Assembly (NCBI GenBank): GCA_018224415.1
Contig: JAGTUZ010000173.1
Coordinates: 1 to 7,384 of the forward strand
Direction of reading: 5' to 3'
DNA length: 7,384 nt
From: Bacteroidota bacterium
GTDB lineage: Bacteria; Bacteroidota; Ignavibacteria; SZUA-365
The translations under genes and the position numbers were made by a program. Under the pieces are notes generated by a model. That model was not told the origin of the DNA. It saw only the letters and a list, made by a program, of their open reading frames with translations, and searched no databases. The stretch's first letter is position 1, and each line of letters opens with the position of its first letter. Positions 7,201-7,384 of the stretch are shown piece after piece.

Positions 7201-7384
7201 CTGTCCACGGCCGCGAAGCGAAAGACCATGTCCTTGTTCACCCCGAAATAGCTGCCCGGGGACTGGATGCCCAGATGCGCGCTGTTCGGATCGACGCTGA
7301 ATTCCTGTACCCGACTGACGGTGCGTCCGGTGAGGTCGAAGACGCTGACATACATCGCCCCCGCGAGTACGCCACTCGACCGCA
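4248..7384 (-). CDS. Bacterial alpha-2-macroglobulin, thioester-containing (5' end beyond window)
   Basis: The frame stays open to the right edge, so this is a C-terminal fragment of 1044 complete codons; full bacterial A2Ms are usually about 1600-1900 residues. Counting from the first complete codon (7382): macroglobulin-type beta domains include YKPGENAKVLF (about 173-183) and AVDEGIL (about 297-303), then LFSYWSGI (369-376) and LPQFNGEARLMAVAY (391-405). The helical thioester domain (about 575-830) carries GYPHGCLEQ with reactive Cys580 and Gln583 intact. The C-terminal domain (about 890-1044) ends in a GSFILPPLAAEAMYDP block typical of the family. The protein is an E. coli YfhM-type trap: a protease cuts the bait region, the thioester bonds to it and the protease is caged in the periplasm. 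The lipoprotein signal expected at the N-terminus is not visible. It is the upstream partner of pbpC. Confidence 0.93.
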   Translation of the reverse strand, partial: RSSGVLAGAMYVSVFDLTGRTVSRVQEFSVDPNSAHLGIQSPGSYFGVNKDMVFRFAAVDREDKPIRNFQADVRLVRLEWQTVLKKDYADRYYYASEQKEIVEWEKRVTINETTRFNFAVRRSGKYELRLAKAGERDYQKSQFYAYGWASNTASSFEVDREGRVEIVFDKETYKPGENAKVLFMCPFAGRLLVTVERNGVYSHQYVEVEKRSVEVTLPVKRDYLPNAYVTATLFRPHDGKGDTPFLVGHGFASMSVERKENRLPLSIQAPDRVKPGSTHTITIQTAKRRDVYVTLAAVDEGILQITGFETPDPYKTMYAKRALSMSSHDLYKFLLPEFARPSASVGGDGYDEETARKRTNPIAANRFTLFSYWSGIRRSDANGKVRIQLTLPQFNGEARLMAVAYTGEKFAGTDRRMKVSDDIILEPQMPRLLTAGDSLVMPVTVINTTNGKGKVTVTLKTGGGLRLRSASSATVQVPAKGTAQVEFRVQADRVPGTATIALSASGIATVKERYEIAVRPAVPFSVESRSGSLKNGSTVTLPKADDFLPATRGVRLTISPFPAIRFAKQLRQLVGYPHGCLEQTVSKAFPQLYLEEVLKLAAPEQYRLHNPTYYVNEAIRKVESMQLYDGSLASWPGGSESSWWGSAYAAHFLLEAKNARYRVTDKSLSRLLRWIAREARKRETYNYVTSGGSSRTTELKARKEIIYSLYVLAQAGKADLSTMNYYKGRPHLLTRDTQYLLAGAYAHAGKWSSYHSTVPGMFRAELPQRESGGSFDSELRANAIMLNVLLEVDPASKQIPDMLRWIASRADNMYSTQETAFVMLALGKAARRTASSELSVAVMVDGKKRASYDGKSVTVTEKELGAGAVSLKASGKGEVFYFWSAEGIRKHGDVREEDSGMRVRRSWYDYRTRQRVSPQDLRQGQLVVCSIELSGEGRSVDNVVITDIIPAGCEIENTRLRASTAVDWPVGNPLDVEYMDVRDDRLILFTSLDGGATREFVYLMRVVNEGSFILPPLAAEAMYDPAFHSHNGAGRVRIAPMRLR

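Overview
This GC-rich window (roughly 60% G+C by eye) is chromosomal-type DNA from what is probably a Gram-negative (diderm) bacterium. The evidence is a penicillin-binding protein 1C paired with a periplasm-type alpha-2-macroglobulin, a known partnership of the diderm envelope. The protein styles fit a Bacteroidota/Chlorobiota-like lineage (for example Ignavibacteria or Kapabacteria), but this is a weak inference from family resemblance. The ordinary-looking TTGACA/TATATT promoter and GGAG ribosome site say little either way.

Layout: (1) bases 1-1140, plus strand, are the 3' end of a glycogen-debranching-type glucosidase gene carrying a C-terminal glucodextranase-type (CBM9-like) domain; its catalytic part lies upstream of the window. 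(2) Bases 1141-1443 hold no gene. They are dominated by a long imperfect inverted repeat (1154-1380; two 92-base arms, 80/92 positions matching without gaps, 43-base centre) with a period-10 GC-rich core and a G-quadruplex-type G-run in the left arm. A strong sigma-70-like promoter starts five bases after the repeat. (3) Bases 1444-1908, plus strand, are a complete universal stress protein gene. (4) Bases 1922-4246, minus strand, are a complete pbpC. (5) Bases 4248-7384, minus strand, are the C-terminal two thirds (approximately) of a bacterial alpha-2-macroglobulin with an intact CLEQ thioester motif; the gene enters from beyond the right edge.

The A2M and pbpC genes run leftward as one unit: the A2M stop and the pbpC start are separated by one base, so translational coupling is likely. 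In the family model, A2M traps attacking proteases in the periplasm while PBP1C repairs peptidoglycan. The usp gene converges on pbpC with 13 bases between stop codons and no recognisable terminator. The debranching enzyme and usp genes are probably separate transcription units divided by the repeat.

The genes are mostly familiar families. The most unusual object is the non-coding palindromic repeat between the debranching enzyme and usp genes. I see no convincing wholly new multi-gene system.
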